A stretch of 64,000 nucleotides of DNA from Pseudomonadota bacterium (GCA_008501635.1 QQUJ01000010.1:682001-746000), one strand, 5' to 3'; counted from the first letter of the stretch, positions 9,890 through 19,348 are shown. A program made the numbers and translations. Notes: generated from the sequence alone by a model not told the origin.

Positions 9890-11096
9890 GCCGGAAGTAC
9901 CTGCGTGGGGCATCATGCCGGAACAGGCCGCGGCTCTGGCACGCAAAAGGTACTGGGACAATCGCCCGGTTTTGAAAGCCTTGATGACCGGTGAGCGGGG
10001 TTTCCCACTACATATCCCCCTGAAATCGCCCAACGCCAGACAACCGTTGGAGAATCTGGCGCACCTGCGGGATTGGATCGAAGTCTGGAAAAAATTCACC
10101 TTGCCAGACCTCCTGCACTGGAAAACGGTCAGTTTTCGCCAACTGGGCCAACAGCGACTGCCCGCGCGAATCACTATCGGCAACTTCCAGCAGCTCACGC
10201 AGCTCTGCGGTCCGTCCGCGAACGCGCAATCCGCACGATGGCGGACGAACATGCAACCGCTGTTGCAGCGGTATCGGCAAGAGCAGGTATATCCCGTTCT
10301 GGTCAGGCACATCGAAATCGTGGAAGGTCTTGGTCAAGCTGATGCCGAATTGCTCGCCCGGGTGTTGCCGCAGTTACGTCGCGGGCTCGGCGCGGGAGGT
10401 TACCTGCGTGCGCTACCGTTACAGGGTGTCGATACCAAGTTTGTCGAGAACTGTTCGGGCTTGATCGAAGCGTTGCTGGATGCGGTACATAATGGAGAGA
10501 TTGCGGCGTCCGGCGGCCTGAATCCGTGGCTCGGTTGTCTGCCCGGTCCACGTGGACTCGCCCAGGGCGTGCCGGTCGTGCGTCCGCTGAGCCCGGGTAT
10601 TCGCCACGCTTTTCAAGGCCTGCCACTGTTCCAGCTGAGCGCAGATCTACTCAGGCAGCATGAACTGCCGGCGACGAACATCCTGGTGGTTGAGAACCTC
10701 CAGTCGGGTCTGGCTTTACCCGATCTCGACGATACCATTGCCGTGATCGGTGGTGGGCGGAACGTTAGCTGGATGAATGCGTCCTGGTTGACGGCGAAAC
10801 GTGTTGGCTATTGGGGCGATATCGACAGCTGGGGGCTATCCATATTAAGCGATGCTCGTGCCAGTCTGGCCTCAGTGGAGCCATTGATGATGGATGTGGC
10901 TACGCTCAATGCGCACGAAGAGCGGATGGTGCAGGAACCCGAACCGTTGAGCACGCTACCCGCACAGTTGACCGGACAGGAACAGCAATTGTTCCTTGAT
11001 CTCGCAGCCGGCCGGTTCCTGTCTACCCGATTGGAACAGGAAAGGATCTCATCAGATTTTGTCAGCACTGCACTCGAGACTTGGTTATTTTCCTAG
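9882..11096 (+). CDS. jetD: Wadjet nuclease JetD (DUF3322-DUF2220)
   Basis: The DNA-cleaving subunit, 404 residues. The N-terminal DUF3322 part starts around ALARKRYWDNRPVLKALM. The C-terminal DUF2220 part is a Toprim-like fold related to topoisomerase VI A. Its acidic residues are visible in ILVVENLQSG (Glu) and GYWGDIDSWG (Asp-x-Asp), the expected metal-binding set, so it looks catalytically intact. ATG 9882 overlaps the jetC stop by 8 bp. The operon jetA-B-C-D is uninterrupted and in the standard type I order. AT-richer, gene-free DNA follows immediately. Confidence 0.94.
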   Translation: MSEPEVPAWGIMPEQAAALARKRYWDNRPVLKALMTGERGFPLHIPLKSPNARQPLENLAHLRDWIEVWKKFTLPDLLHWKTVSFRQLGQQRLPARITIGNFQQLTQLCGPSANAQSARWRTNMQPLLQRYRQEQVYPVLVRHIEIVEGLGQADAELLARVLPQLRRGLGAGGYLRALPLQGVDTKFVENCSGLIEALLDAVHNGEIAASGGLNPWLGCLPGPRGLAQGVPVVRPLSPGIRHAFQGLPLFQLSADLLRQHELPATNILVVENLQSGLALPDLDDTIAVIGGGRNVSWMNASWLTAKRVGYWGDIDSWGLSILSDARASLASVEPLMMDVATLNAHEERMVQEPEPLSTLPAQLTGQEQQLFLDLAAGRFLSTRLEQERISSDFVSTALETWLFS

Positions 11097-11775
11097 CGCA
11101 GCATCGCAGACTCAGGGAAAAATCGATCCTGCCGGTGATCCGATACCTGCAGGAGCAGGAAGGGATTCACCTGCAGTCAACGCCCGGAAGGTTGCCTACG
11201 GTACTGTGTACCAGTGTTCAATAGGCAATTATTTTGAGCATTTTGAAGAAATTTCTGAGCATGGTATTTTTCATGATATTACCGTTTAGCAGGAAAATAA
11301 GCCAATGAATATAAAAGACAAAAAAGGCTGATTTACATATAGAGTGGGAATAGAGCTGTTTCTTGAGTGATTGTTTTTGCAATCAATAATTGTCGCTGGT
11401 TGAGAATCCAAACTACTTGATCAACGGCCGGCATCGAACGCCCGGCGGTGATCAAGATGATTCCATCCTTAGGTCCGAAAACGGTGCCTCCCTGCACCAC
11501 TCCTCTCGATCACCTGGAGAGCAAAGATGTACCAAAGCCCGAAAGCTGGGCACCGCCTGCAGTGCCCTGCGGCTGATGCCTTTGCCTCCCGTTCAACACC
11601 GAATGCTTTCACCCGCCGGGCACAGCGGGGGATCGGTCGGTCTGCCGGCCGGGTTGGGCCGGAAATGGCACCGGCGAGGCAGGCTGTTTCGATGGCAAGG
11701 ACTGAATGGAGCAGGATTTCGGGGCTGGTTGCCATGCGGGGGCCGTGAATGATCCGTTAAGCACTGCGGAAATTG
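11097..11775. other. Gene-free stretch with repeat and IS91 debris
   Basis: No intact gene is seen. The first part (11097-11400) is AT-richer than its surroundings and holds the putative right attachment site. 11441-11526 matches 26440-26528 (an 85-90 bp dispersed repeat of unknown origin). About 11545-11680 is similar to 23585-23712 downstream of the IS91 transposase fragment, so it is probably the 3' end of a related dead element. Confidence 0.7.
11342..11353 (+). other. Putative right attachment site
   Basis: GAGTGGGAATAG differs at one position from the guaA 3' end GAGTGGGAGTAG (3149-3160) and lies in the same orientation, 246 bp after the jetD stop. The two copies bracket exactly the TA and Wadjet operons. 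Assignment as attR of a guaA-targeting island is inference. Confidence 0.5.
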
Positions 11776-11795
11776 GCGTTTACGCTTTCTATACC
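11776..11795 (+). mobile_element. IS91/ISCR ori-end-like motif, copy 1
   Basis: GCGTTTACGCTTTCTATACC closely matches copies at 23708-23727 and 35153-35172. All resemble the conserved replication-origin terminus of ISCR/IS91 rolling-circle elements (GCGTTTGAACTTCCTATACC, from memory of the family). It abuts the decayed gene at 11802, consistent with an insertion boundary. Confidence 0.55.
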
Positions 11796-11801
11796 CCCCA
11801 A

Positions 11802-12170
11802 GCATCGAAGGCACTATTGAGCCTATGGATGATCCCTGCGGATTCGTTGTTGACGATGGTCTTGCCTTGCTTGTCCCGCAGCACCGGCACGGTGATGATG
11901 CCGCTGTAGCGGGGATGCACCGCGGACACACTGAATCGTGTCCTCCAGTTTCTTCAGCTTGCGGAAGATGAGGGTGCGGTGCGCCCCGGGGCAGACCTAG
12001 GAGAAATACAGGTGATAACGGACCGGTGGCGCCTTGAAGTCGCCCTTGCCGCTGGAACCGGGGCTGCTATCGGGCGTGACCCAGCTCCGGAAAGGGATTC
12101 CTTGGTGCTTGAGCTCACCACCCTCCGTCCCGGCATCCAGCCAGCCTTCGCTCAGTTTTCCGTCGATCAT
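11802..12170 (-). pseudogene. Glutathionyl-hydroquinone reductase (YqjG family), decayed
   Basis: The minus strand from ATG 12170 reads MIDGKLSEGWLDAG, then RYHLYFS, an in-frame TAG, and VCPGAHRTLIFRKLKKLED. This is the YqjG/Ecm4 N-terminus with its CPWAHR active-site segment altered to CPGAHR. After an internal deletion and frame change it resumes with HPRYSGIITVPVLRDKQGKT and IVNNESAGIIHRLNSAFDA, the next conserved block of the family. The rest of the gene is missing and an IS91-like terminus lies at the breakpoint. The gene had a glutathione-dependent quinone-reducing role in the family; it is clearly non-functional here. Confidence 0.85.
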
Positions 12171-12228
12171 CTGACTATGTCGTACTCCAGCTGTTTTCAG
12201 ACTGCTTTGCCGGGCTGCGGCCCGACAG

Positions 12229-14163
12229 CTACAAGGGCCATACCAACAGCAGCATGGGAATACTGACCGCCACCACCAGTATTTCCACGGGCAGGCCCAG
12301 CCGCCAGTAATCGCCGAAGCGGAACCCGCCTGGCCCGAGGATCAGGGTGTTGTTCTGGTGCCCGATGGGCGTGAGAAAGGCGCAAGAGGCTCCGATGGCC
12401 ACCGCCATGAGGAAGGAGTCCGGGCTGACGTTCAACAGCGCGGCACTGCTGATGGCGATGGGACACATCACCGCAGCGGTGGCCGCATTGTTCATGAAAT
12501 CCGACAAGGTCATGGTCACCACCAGGATCAAGGCCAGTGCCAGCACCGGGTGCCCCTGCGCTACCCACTCCAGGAGCGCACGCGCGAGCAGGTCGGCCGC
12601 GCCCGTGGTGGCCATGGCACCGGCCACAGGAATGAGGGCGGCCAGCAGCACCACCACCGGCCAGTCGATGGCCTCGTAGACCTTGCGCAGGGGCATGACC
12701 CGCAAGGCCATGTACAACAGCACCCCACCGGCGAAGGAAATGGCCGCCGGCAACAGCCCCAGGGCGGCGCCGCCCACCGCCATGAGCATCACCACCATGG
12801 CGATCAGCGACTGGCGCCGGTCGGGGATACGGATGGCGCGAGCCGCCAGCGGCACGCAGCCATATTCAGCCGCGAAGCCCGCCAGCGCCTCCTGGTGCCC
12901 CTGCATGAGCAGGACGTCGCCGGCACGGATATTGGTGGAGCGCAGGCGCTTGATGCTCCGATGCCCCTGTCGGGAGACGGCCAGCAGATTGAGGCCATAG
13001 CGGGTGCGCAACTGGATGCCGGTGGCGGATCGGCCGATCAGGCTGGCCCCGGGCATGACCGCCAGTTCCTGGATCAGGATCTCCTCGCGCTCACCCCGAC
13101 CCTTGTCCTCTTTCTTTTCCTCTTTCTCTTCACCTTCGGCCTCCTTCTTGTCACCTTTCTTCCCGGTCCCGGTCCCGGTCCCGGTCCCGGAACCGCCTTC
13201 CAGGACATCAACGACCACCTTGCCCCGCGCCTCGTCGGCGTCCATGGTTTCTTCGATGGCGCCCGCCACCTCTTCTTCCAGCTTCAGGCCCAGCGAAGAG
13301 AGCACCGAGGCCAGGGCCTCGGGTTCCGCCTCGATGACCAGGATATCGTTTTCCCGCAGTATCCGCCGTGGGTTGGGCGCGCTGACCCGAAACTCGTTGC
13401 GCACCATGCCGATCACCTGGGCATCCGCCTCCTCGAGGATCTTCTCCACCTCGGACAGGGCCTTGTCCACCGCCTTGCTGCCCTTGTCAAGACGCACCTC
13501 GGTCAGGTAGGCGCCGGTATCGAAGCCGCCGCTGTCCGCTTGCTGGCGGGTCGGCACCAGGCGCCAGCCCAGCAGGGCGATGAACAACACGCCCAGGCCC
13601 GCCACCACCACACCCACGGGTGTGAAGTCGAACATGGCAAAACTCCCCATGCCCGTCTCCTTGCGAAAACCGGCCACGATCAGGTTGGGCGGCGTGCCGA
13701 TCATGGTGGTCATGCCACCGAGGATGGAACCGAAGGACAGCGGCATGAGCACCTTGCCCGGTGGCAGTTCCTGCTTCGCCGAGATCTGCAGCGCCACGGG
13801 CATCAGCAGCGCCAGCGCACCCACATTGTTCATGAAGGCGGACAGCAGGGCGCCCAGCGCCGTGAGCGCTGCGATGGTCAGGGTCGGCCCACCCGTGACG
13901 GGCAGCAGGCGCTGGGCCAGCACGTCCACGGCGCCGGTGCTCTGCAGGCCCGCGCTGAGTACCAGCACGCAGGCCACGGTGATGACCGCGGGGTGGCCGA
14001 AACCGGCAAAGGCTTCTGCGCCGGGCACCAGCCCCAGCAGCACGCAGGTCAGCAGTGTGCCCACGGCAATCATGTCATGGCGCCAGCGGCCCCAGAGGAA
14101 CATCGCAATAGTGACGGCTAGCACAAGAAAGATGGTGAGCTGGGCCTGGGTCATGATGGACAA
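12229..14163 (-). CDS. SLC13-type anion permease with TrkA-C domains
   Basis: A 644-residue inner-membrane transporter of the CitT/DASS superfamily. Two blocks of hydrophobic helices (about residues 8-205 and 440-640) each carry the hairpin signature, seen as FMNNVGALALLMPVA and FMNNAATAAVMCPIA. They flank two cytosolic TrkA-C-like (RCK-C) regulatory domains with an extra, highly charged Lys/Glu-rich linker. Substrate (sulfate, di- or tricarboxylate) cannot be read from sequence. The TTG at 14163 has AAGGA at good spacing; ATG 14154 is the alternative. The flavoprotein gene upstream is on the same strand, 59 bp away. Confidence 0.88.
   Translation of the reverse strand: MSIMTQAQLTIFLVLAVTIAMFLWGRWRHDMIAVGTLLTCVLLGLVPGAEAFAGFGHPAVITVACVLVLSAGLQSTGAVDVLAQRLLPVTGGPTLTIAALTALGALLSAFMNNVGALALLMPVALQISAKQELPPGKVLMPLSFGSILGGMTTMIGTPPNLIVAGFRKETGMGSFAMFDFTPVGVVVAGLGVLFIALLGWRLVPTRQQADSGGFDTGAYLTEVRLDKGSKAVDKALSEVEKILEEADAQVIGMVRNEFRVSAPNPRRILRENDILVIEAEPEALASVLSSLGLKLEEEVAGAIEETMDADEARGKVVVDVLEGGSGTGTGTGTGKKGDKKEAEGEEKEEKKEDKGRGEREEILIQELAVMPGASLIGRSATGIQLRTRYGLNLLAVSRQGHRSIKRLRSTNIRAGDVLLMQGHQEALAGFAAEYGCVPLAARAIRIPDRRQSLIAMVVMLMAVGGAALGLLPAAISFAGGVLLYMALRVMPLRKVYEAIDWPVVVLLAALIPVAGAMATTGAADLLARALLEWVAQGHPVLALALILVVTMTLSDFMNNAATAAVMCPIAISSAALLNVSPDSFLMAVAIGASCAFLTPIGHQNNTLILGPGGFRFGDYWRLGLPVEILVVAVSIPMLLLVWPL
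13162..13191. repeat. Hexanucleotide tandem repeat inside the SLC13 gene
   Basis: Four copies of CCCGGT plus a fifth unit CCCGGA, in frame, encode the Gly-Thr run GSGTGTGTGTG of the linker between the TrkA-C domains. Unit changes would alter linker length by two residues without breaking the frame. Confidence 0.9.
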
Positions 14164-14222
14164 GACGAGTCCTTTGCAAGGGTGGTTATGGCTGGGACGT
14201 CCCTGTCCCGTTTATCGGTCGA

Positions 14223-15635
14223 TCACCCCACCGGTCTTAACTCGGTGATGGGACCGCTGTTTTTAGCGTCGACTTTGGCATAAAGATCGTACAGTGCTGC
14301 CTGCAGCGCCTCTTCAATGACCGGGTGGTAGAACGGCATCTGAAGCAGTTCTCCCACCGTCATCTCCTGCTGGATAGACCAGGCCAGCAGATGGGCCAGA
14401 TTCTCGCCCTTGGCGCAGATCATCTCACTGCCCAGCAGTCTGCCGCTGACCTTGTCCGCATAGACCCGGATGATGCCCTTGTTTTTGCCCATGATCAGGG
14501 CGCGCCCGACCGGTGCCATATTGACTTCACCGACCACTGCCTGCTCGTGATCCAGTTCAGACCAGCGTTTGCCGACATGGCAGATGTTCGGGTCAACGAA
14601 GTTGATTGCCAGGGGTAACTTGCGCTGAAACGCCTGGATCTGGTCGCTGCTGGCGTTATGGCCGGCAATCCGGCCCTCGTCACCCGCTTCATGCAGCAGT
14701 GGGCGCTCCGCATTCACGTCGCCCGCCAGGAAGATATGGCTGTCACCAATCTGCATGGTCTGGGGGTTATAGGCGGGGATGGAGTTTTTTGCCCCCAGGT
14801 CGATACCGGCATTCTCAATCTGCAGGTTGTCCAGATTGGGACGACGCCCCAGACTGGCCAGCACCTTGTCCACCAGCACGGAATGATCCCCGGCGGTTAC
14901 ACGCAGCTTATCGCCCGCTTCGCTGATCTCGGCGGCATGGCCGAGGTGGAGCGGAAAATCTCGGCCAATGATCTCAATAGCCGCCTTGGCAACTGCCGGG
15001 TCATCCAGCCCGCCAATGGTTTCCAGCTGGTCGAAACCGGTGGTCTCAACACCCAGTCGGGCCATCGACTGGCCAATCTCGAGACCGATAACCCCCAGGC
15101 CGATGACCGCCAGCGATTTCGGGAGTTCTTCCAGTTCAAAAAGTGTGTCAGTGGTCAGTATCCGGTCACCGAGCGAGTGCCAGGGTTTGGGAACAATGGG
15201 GCGGGTTCCGGTGGCGATGATGATCTTGTCGGCGCGGATGCGGATATCGTTGACCTCCAGCAGATGCGGCTCCAGGAAGCGGGCATAGCCTTCGATAAAC
15301 AGCTCATCACTCATATTGGCGGTGCTGTTGCTAATGACCCGGTCAACGAAGGTGTCCCGCAGATCCTGCACATGGCCCATCGCCTCCCCGCCATCCAGTG
15401 TGAGGTCTTTGTGCCCCTCGACGCCGTAGCGTCCCAGAATGCCACAGCGGTGGAAATCCTCGGCAATCTGGATCAGCGCCTTGGAGGGCATGCAGCCGAC
15501 ACGGGCACAGGTGGTTCCCGGTTCACCACCATTGATCAGGACAAAGCTTTTCCTGGCGGACTTGACCCGGCCCAGGGCATAGAGTCCGGCACTGCCGGAG
15601 CCGATAATGGCGACATCAACGTTTCTTTCTTCCAC
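14223..15635 (-). CDS. Dihydrolipoamide dehydrogenase-like flavoprotein
   Basis: A 470-residue FAD-dependent pyridine nucleotide-disulfide oxidoreductase. The FAD site is VAIIGSGSAGLYAL near the N-terminus and the redox disulfide is CARVGCMPSK. The NAD-binding motif is VIGLGVIGLEIGQ, the second FAD motif is HIFLAGDVN, and the C-terminal HPVIEE supplies the catalytic His-Glu pair. All catalytic elements of lipoamide dehydrogenase are present. No E2 or dehydrogenase complex gene is nearby, so it may be a solitary enzyme of the mercuric reductase/Lpd group. It lies upstream of the SLC13 gene in the same direction. Confidence 0.9.
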   Translation of the reverse strand: MEERNVDVAIIGSGSAGLYALGRVKSARKSFVLINGGEPGTTCARVGCMPSKALIQIAEDFHRCGILGRYGVEGHKDLTLDGGEAMGHVQDLRDTFVDRVISNSTANMSDELFIEGYARFLEPHLLEVNDIRIRADKIIIATGTRPIVPKPWHSLGDRILTTDTLFELEELPKSLAVIGLGVIGLEIGQSMARLGVETTGFDQLETIGGLDDPAVAKAAIEIIGRDFPLHLGHAAEISEAGDKLRVTAGDHSVLVDKVLASLGRRPNLDNLQIENAGIDLGAKNSIPAYNPQTMQIGDSHIFLAGDVNAERPLLHEAGDEGRIAGHNASSDQIQAFQRKLPLAINFVDPNICHVGKRWSELDHEQAVVGEVNMAPVGRALIMGKNKGIIRVYADKVSGRLLGSEMICAKGENLAHLLAWSIQQEMTVGELLQMPFYHPVIEEALQAALYDLYAKVDAKNSGPITELRPVG

Positions 15636-16271
15636 TGTACGCTCCCGTTATTCGATTGACGGGTCTCCGCCCGGTGTAAAAGTCGCTCCATTGTAAATGT
15701 TGTGAGGGAGATTCAAAGCTCTGCGAATCACATGGGAAATTCATTGTCCGGAAGCTACGATTTCGGTGTTGGAAAGCCTGGCAATAGCGGGCTATTACCC
15801 GCACTTTCCGCCTTGAACTTGCCGCTGCTGAACAACACTCTTATCTAGACAGACTTAATCAGAGGCCCCCTGACATCGATTGGAAATCCTGAAACGAGGG
15901 ATGCTGCCATAGTTCACGGGCGGCTGGTGCTGAACGCGCACGCAAAGCACTTGATACGTATGAAGACCTGGCAGTCGTTCGCGATGCGGCCAGTTACGCG
16001 GAGTCAAATGCGTCACCGGTTATTGGGGCATCTGCTTAAGTGGAACTCGACCGAGCATGTCTCGTTACCACCGTATTCCACCATACCAATCGCTGCGCGG
16101 GATTGGGTTGTTTCTCCGGTGTGTGGACACCCCGGGCCAACGGGTCAGAGTAGTCACTAAACCGTAAGGAATCACCGCCCGCTCGAAGGTCTCCTTTGTC
16201 TACTGACAGGTTGGTCGGTCGATTCACCGATCCCTGTTCCCATGGCCTTCCCTCAATCAGGTGCGCGGGGC
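15636..16271. other. Gene-free stretch
   Basis: No supported gene. It carries an IS5-type terminal repeat copy at 15828-15868. A short open segment around 15910-16038 ends in a natural stop but is not recognisable, and may be the tail of a lost gene. Confidence 0.6.
15828..15868 (+). repeat. IS-terminus-like repeat, copy 1
   Basis: Contains GAACAACACTCTTATCTAGA followed by CAGACTTAATCAGAGG. It is closely similar to 35594-35635, and its right half matches 19276-19293, 31556-31573 and 59151-59168. Interpreted as the fused ends of a deleted IS5-family element. Confidence 0.6.
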
Positions 16272-17444
16272 TTACCCCTTGATAACGGCCAGCGGTTGCA
16301 ACTCGATTAGCACATCGACCAGGTCAAGCTGGTTTCTCATCACCTCATCAATGTCCTTGTACGACCCCGGTGCCTCATCCAGATCTTCCCGGTGGCGGAT
16401 GGCGTGTAAGATGCCGCGTTCCTTGAGGGCCTTTATCTCTTCTTTCAAGTCCAATGTCTTGCGGGCCTTCGCCCGGCTCATGATTCTGCCGGCGCCATGG
16501 GCACACGATTCGAAGGACTGCGCCTCTCCCTTGCCCTTGACGAGAAAAGACCGCGTGCCCTGCGAGCCGGGGATCATGCCCCATTCCCCTTTGCGGGCCC
16601 GCGTCGCGCCTTTTCGATGCACGATGACCGTCTCGCCGAAATGCTCCTCCTCGGCGGCAAAGTTGTGCGGCTTATTGATGAAATCGGTGAATTCGACCTC
16701 GGGCAGAACTTCTCTGAATGCCGATTTTGCCCGCTCCATCATCAGCTTTCTGTTGGCCAGGGCAAATTCGAGGCAGTAGTTCATTTCATTCCAATACAGC
16801 TCGAAATAATCAGAGGATTCCGGGATATACGCCAAGTCCTGGGACACATCTTCGCCGGCTGCCTGGTTCAACTGTTTGGCCGCGTCATCGTAATGATTGG
16901 CCACCGTGAAACCGATGTTGCGGGAGCCGGAGTGGATCATGATCCAGATATAGCCATCCGATCCTTTTTGTATTTCGATGAAATGGTTGCCTCCACCCAA
17001 TGTGCCGATCTGATACAGGGCGCTTGCGTACTCTTGCTCGACGATGGGCAACTCCCCCTTTTTTTCGGGCATCCACGCTTCGTTCTGAGGCGTTTTGTGG
17101 TGATTGAAGCCCACCGGAACGGTGTCGCGGATGATGCCCAAGATGGCCTTCAGATCCGCGGTTGCGACATCGGTCAGATTGGTCCGCAAGGAGCACATGC
17201 CGCAGCCGATATCCACACCGACGGCGTTGGGTACGATGGCACCCCGAGTGGCCAGGATGGCCCCGATCGGCATGCCGTAGCCCTGGTGGGTGTCCGGCAT
17301 GATGGCGATGTGCTTGAAGGCGAAGGGAAGGTTTGCCAGGTTTCGCGCCTGCTCCAGCGCCCCCTCTTCCATCTGATTCTTATCCAGCCACAGCTTTATC
17401 GGGAGTCTCTCCGTTTCAATGATTGCTTTTCCGTTGGTACGCAT
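16272..17444 (-). CDS. rtcB: RNA-splicing ligase RtcB
   Basis: GTP- and Mn-dependent ligase that joins 2',3'-cyclic phosphate or 3'-phosphate RNA ends to 5'-OH ends, acting in RNA repair. Hallmarks are the metal site GVDIGCGM, the TLGGGNHFIE and HSGSRNIG blocks, and the guanylylated histidine in CAHGAGR. The 390-residue length is that of the short RtcB subfamily. ATG 17444 is chosen because GGAGAGG lies six bases upstream; ATG 17462 would extend it by six residues. No rtcA or rtcR gene is visible, so it is not the classical sigma54-controlled rtcBA operon. Confidence 0.95.
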   Translation of the reverse strand: MRTNGKAIIETERLPIKLWLDKNQMEEGALEQARNLANLPFAFKHIAIMPDTHQGYGMPIGAILATRGAIVPNAVGVDIGCGMCSLRTNLTDVATADLKAILGIIRDTVPVGFNHHKTPQNEAWMPEKKGELPIVEQEYASALYQIGTLGGGNHFIEIQKGSDGYIWIMIHSGSRNIGFTVANHYDDAAKQLNQAAGEDVSQDLAYIPESSDYFELYWNEMNYCLEFALANRKLMMERAKSAFREVLPEVEFTDFINKPHNFAAEEEHFGETVIVHRKGATRARKGEWGMIPGSQGTRSFLVKGKGEAQSFESCAHGAGRIMSRAKARKTLDLKEEIKALKERGILHAIRHREDLDEAPGSYKDIDEVMRNQLDLVDVLIELQPLAVIKG

Positions 17445-17787
17445 GACCTCTCCGTGTTTCACGGAAGACGAGTCCCTGGACGATCGATTGACAATGCAAC
17501 GACCGCTGCATCGAGATGAACAGACGCACCCCGAGCAGGAACTGAGCGTGTTACGTCGATGGGGTTACGGGGAGTGTGTCCGACTTGAATCGCCCTCTGG
17601 CGGGTGCCGAACCGCTTCGGTCTGGCACGAATTCATCTGGCTATGATCCAGATGTGCTCAGTTAAACCATCCTTGGCCACGGAATCCACGAAATGACACG
17701 GAAAGAATTCCAAATACCAACCCAGGATCATCACCCACGGTTTGATGGCTGGGCTTCACGCGGTTGGAACCTACCCCATCTCGATGA
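17445..17787. other. Gene-free stretch upstream of rtcB
   Basis: Only short unsupported open frames are seen. It contains the promoter side of rtcB and the 3' flank of the zinc-finger gene. No clear terminator or operator was recognised. Confidence 0.5.
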
Positions 17788-18195
17788 TCAGCGGCCCGTG
17801 TAGGGTGAAGGCGCCTGCAGTTTCTCGCGGCGCACCTGACATGCAAAGCAGCGTTTGGCGGTCGGATACGCATCCAGTCGTTTGTACCGGATGGCCGTTC
17901 CGCAGTCGGTGCACAGGCCGTACCGCCCGGCCGCTATGCGGTCCTCCGCCGCGGCGATGTCACGCACCTCTCCCACGTCGCGGATGATCTCGGCCTCGGT
18001 GATGTCGCGGAGCACGGAGGCTGCCGCCACATCGCCGGAATCGCCCGCCCCGCCGATGAGATCGACAAGGTGCTCGGTGCTGGAGCGTGCGAGCACCTGG
18101 CGGATTTCGTCCAGCAAAAGGTTCTTGCGTGCTTCGATGCGTTGCGCGAAATGCGTGATCTGTTCTTTTGTGAGGGGATTGTCAGGGGCATTCAT
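17788..18195 (-). CDS. TraR/DksA-family C4 zinc-finger protein
   Basis: A 135-residue protein with a helical N-terminal part and a C-terminal four-cysteine zinc finger, CTDCG...CFAC, followed by a basic tail. DksA/TraR proteins bind the secondary channel of RNA polymerase and modulate stress-dependent initiation. The start MNAPDNPLTKEQ at 18195 is preferred, because upstream in-frame codons encode no family sequence. It is shorter than DksA and has an Ala/Asp-rich middle part. Whether it acts on polymerase cannot be told from the sequence. Confidence 0.85.
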   Translation of the reverse strand: MNAPDNPLTKEQITHFAQRIEARKNLLLDEIRQVLARSSTEHLVDLIGGAGDSGDVAAASVLRDITEAEIIRDVGEVRDIAAAEDRIAAGRYGLCTDCGTAIRYKRLDAYPTAKRCFACQVRREKLQAPSPYTGR

Positions 18196-18534
18196 GGCGT
18201 CATGGTCAGCAGTTTGTGGAAACAGGCACCGATCTGTGCCAGCGCACACCCTCGATAGTCCGGGATGCTCTTCGAGCGTAGCGCTTGGAAGGTGTCAAGG
18301 CAAGGGGCTGGCGAGGCCGGCTCTGCCTTGGCCAGCCGCCGGCGGCAGTGTCGGCGGTATGATGGAGGGCCCATTCATGAATGGATACATCCGACCGCGA
18401 CTTTCCAGCATCCGCATCCACATTGATCTCTGGCGATTGTTTTCCATTGTGGCGGACACTCCGGCTTGCCAAATTCCGATTCGAGGCACAGGCGACCGTA
18501 CGGGTCAGCACATCAAGTCGGTGTGACGTCAAAT

Positions 18535-19293
18535 GCTTAGAACCCGTCTCAAAATCCCCCGCGAGCTGTGCCCCGCATAAGCCGAGTCTCCCCAAATCCA
18601 AGTTCCCTCCCCATGCAGAAGATCATCAGGCACCTGCACGTCATGCACACTGTCGGCGCACCGAATGAATCATCTTGGTTCGGCCGTCAACGCTAATATG
18701 CGCCTTCATGCCGAAGTACCATTGGCTCCCCTTTCTGGTCTGGCGCATCTCGGGATCCTGCGTTTTGTCTTCGCTTTTGTTCGAACACGGCGCCGTGACA
18801 ATGCTGGCATCCACGCTGGTGCCACTGGCAATCTTCAGGACCTGCTCCTGAGGGATTGCCCAACCACCTGAAACAGCGCCTCACCCGGATCATGATTTTC
18901 CAACACATGGCGGCAACTCGGAATCGTCGTCTCGTCGGGAACCGGTTCGCGCCCAAGATCAGTGCCTGCAAATCGGCACATGGAGCGGGATTCATACGGC
19001 GCTTGCTCGGCGCCCGGATCCGACAGGTTGAACCAATGTCACAAAAAGCAGCCTTCGCTCCAACCCGGCGGGAGGTCGTCCGTTTCCCGCCTTGGGGTAA
19101 TAGGGTTCGATCAGCTCACAAAGCGGGACCCAGGGAACAGCCGAATTCATCTCGGCGAAGAACCTCTCTTGCCGAATGGACTTTCGAAACTGCTCAAAAT
19201 CTCCAGCGGCGAACGTTTGTTGTTTCATCAAAATAAACCGGTTCCAGACGATGTGGGTATCGTCGCAAATCTTGGGACTTAATCAGAGATGCC
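18535..19293 (-). mobile_element. Dead IS5-family element
   Basis: The minus strand at 19231-19030 encodes MMKQQTFAAGDFEQFRKSIR and YYPKAGNGRPPAGLERRLLF, the N-terminus of IS5-type transposases, then loses frame. Downstream blocks (about 18990-18640) retain frameshifted pieces such as an RQTRKGEPMVLRHEGAY-like segment in other frames. The element is bounded by a GACTTAATCAGAG motif (19276-19293). At the other end lies a TAGAACCCGTCTCAAAATCC motif (18540-18559) that recurs at 31678-31697. The transposase is non-functional. Confidence 0.75.
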
Positions 19294-19348
19294 TTAGACT
19301 GTAGCCTTGGCTTCGCTTACAACTCCACAGGAGCATTTTCACACCATC

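Noticed and set aside
11390-11752. A 120-codon plus-strand open frame after the Wadjet operon
   Set aside because: It is composed of two dispersed repeats shared with 23.6 kb and 26.4 kb and has no family-like sequence.
12358-14121. A 587-codon open frame on the plus strand
   Set aside because: It is antisense to the SLC13-type transporter, His/Gly/Gln-rich and low in complexity, as expected from a reversed GC-rich gene; the minus-strand protein has clear family motifs.
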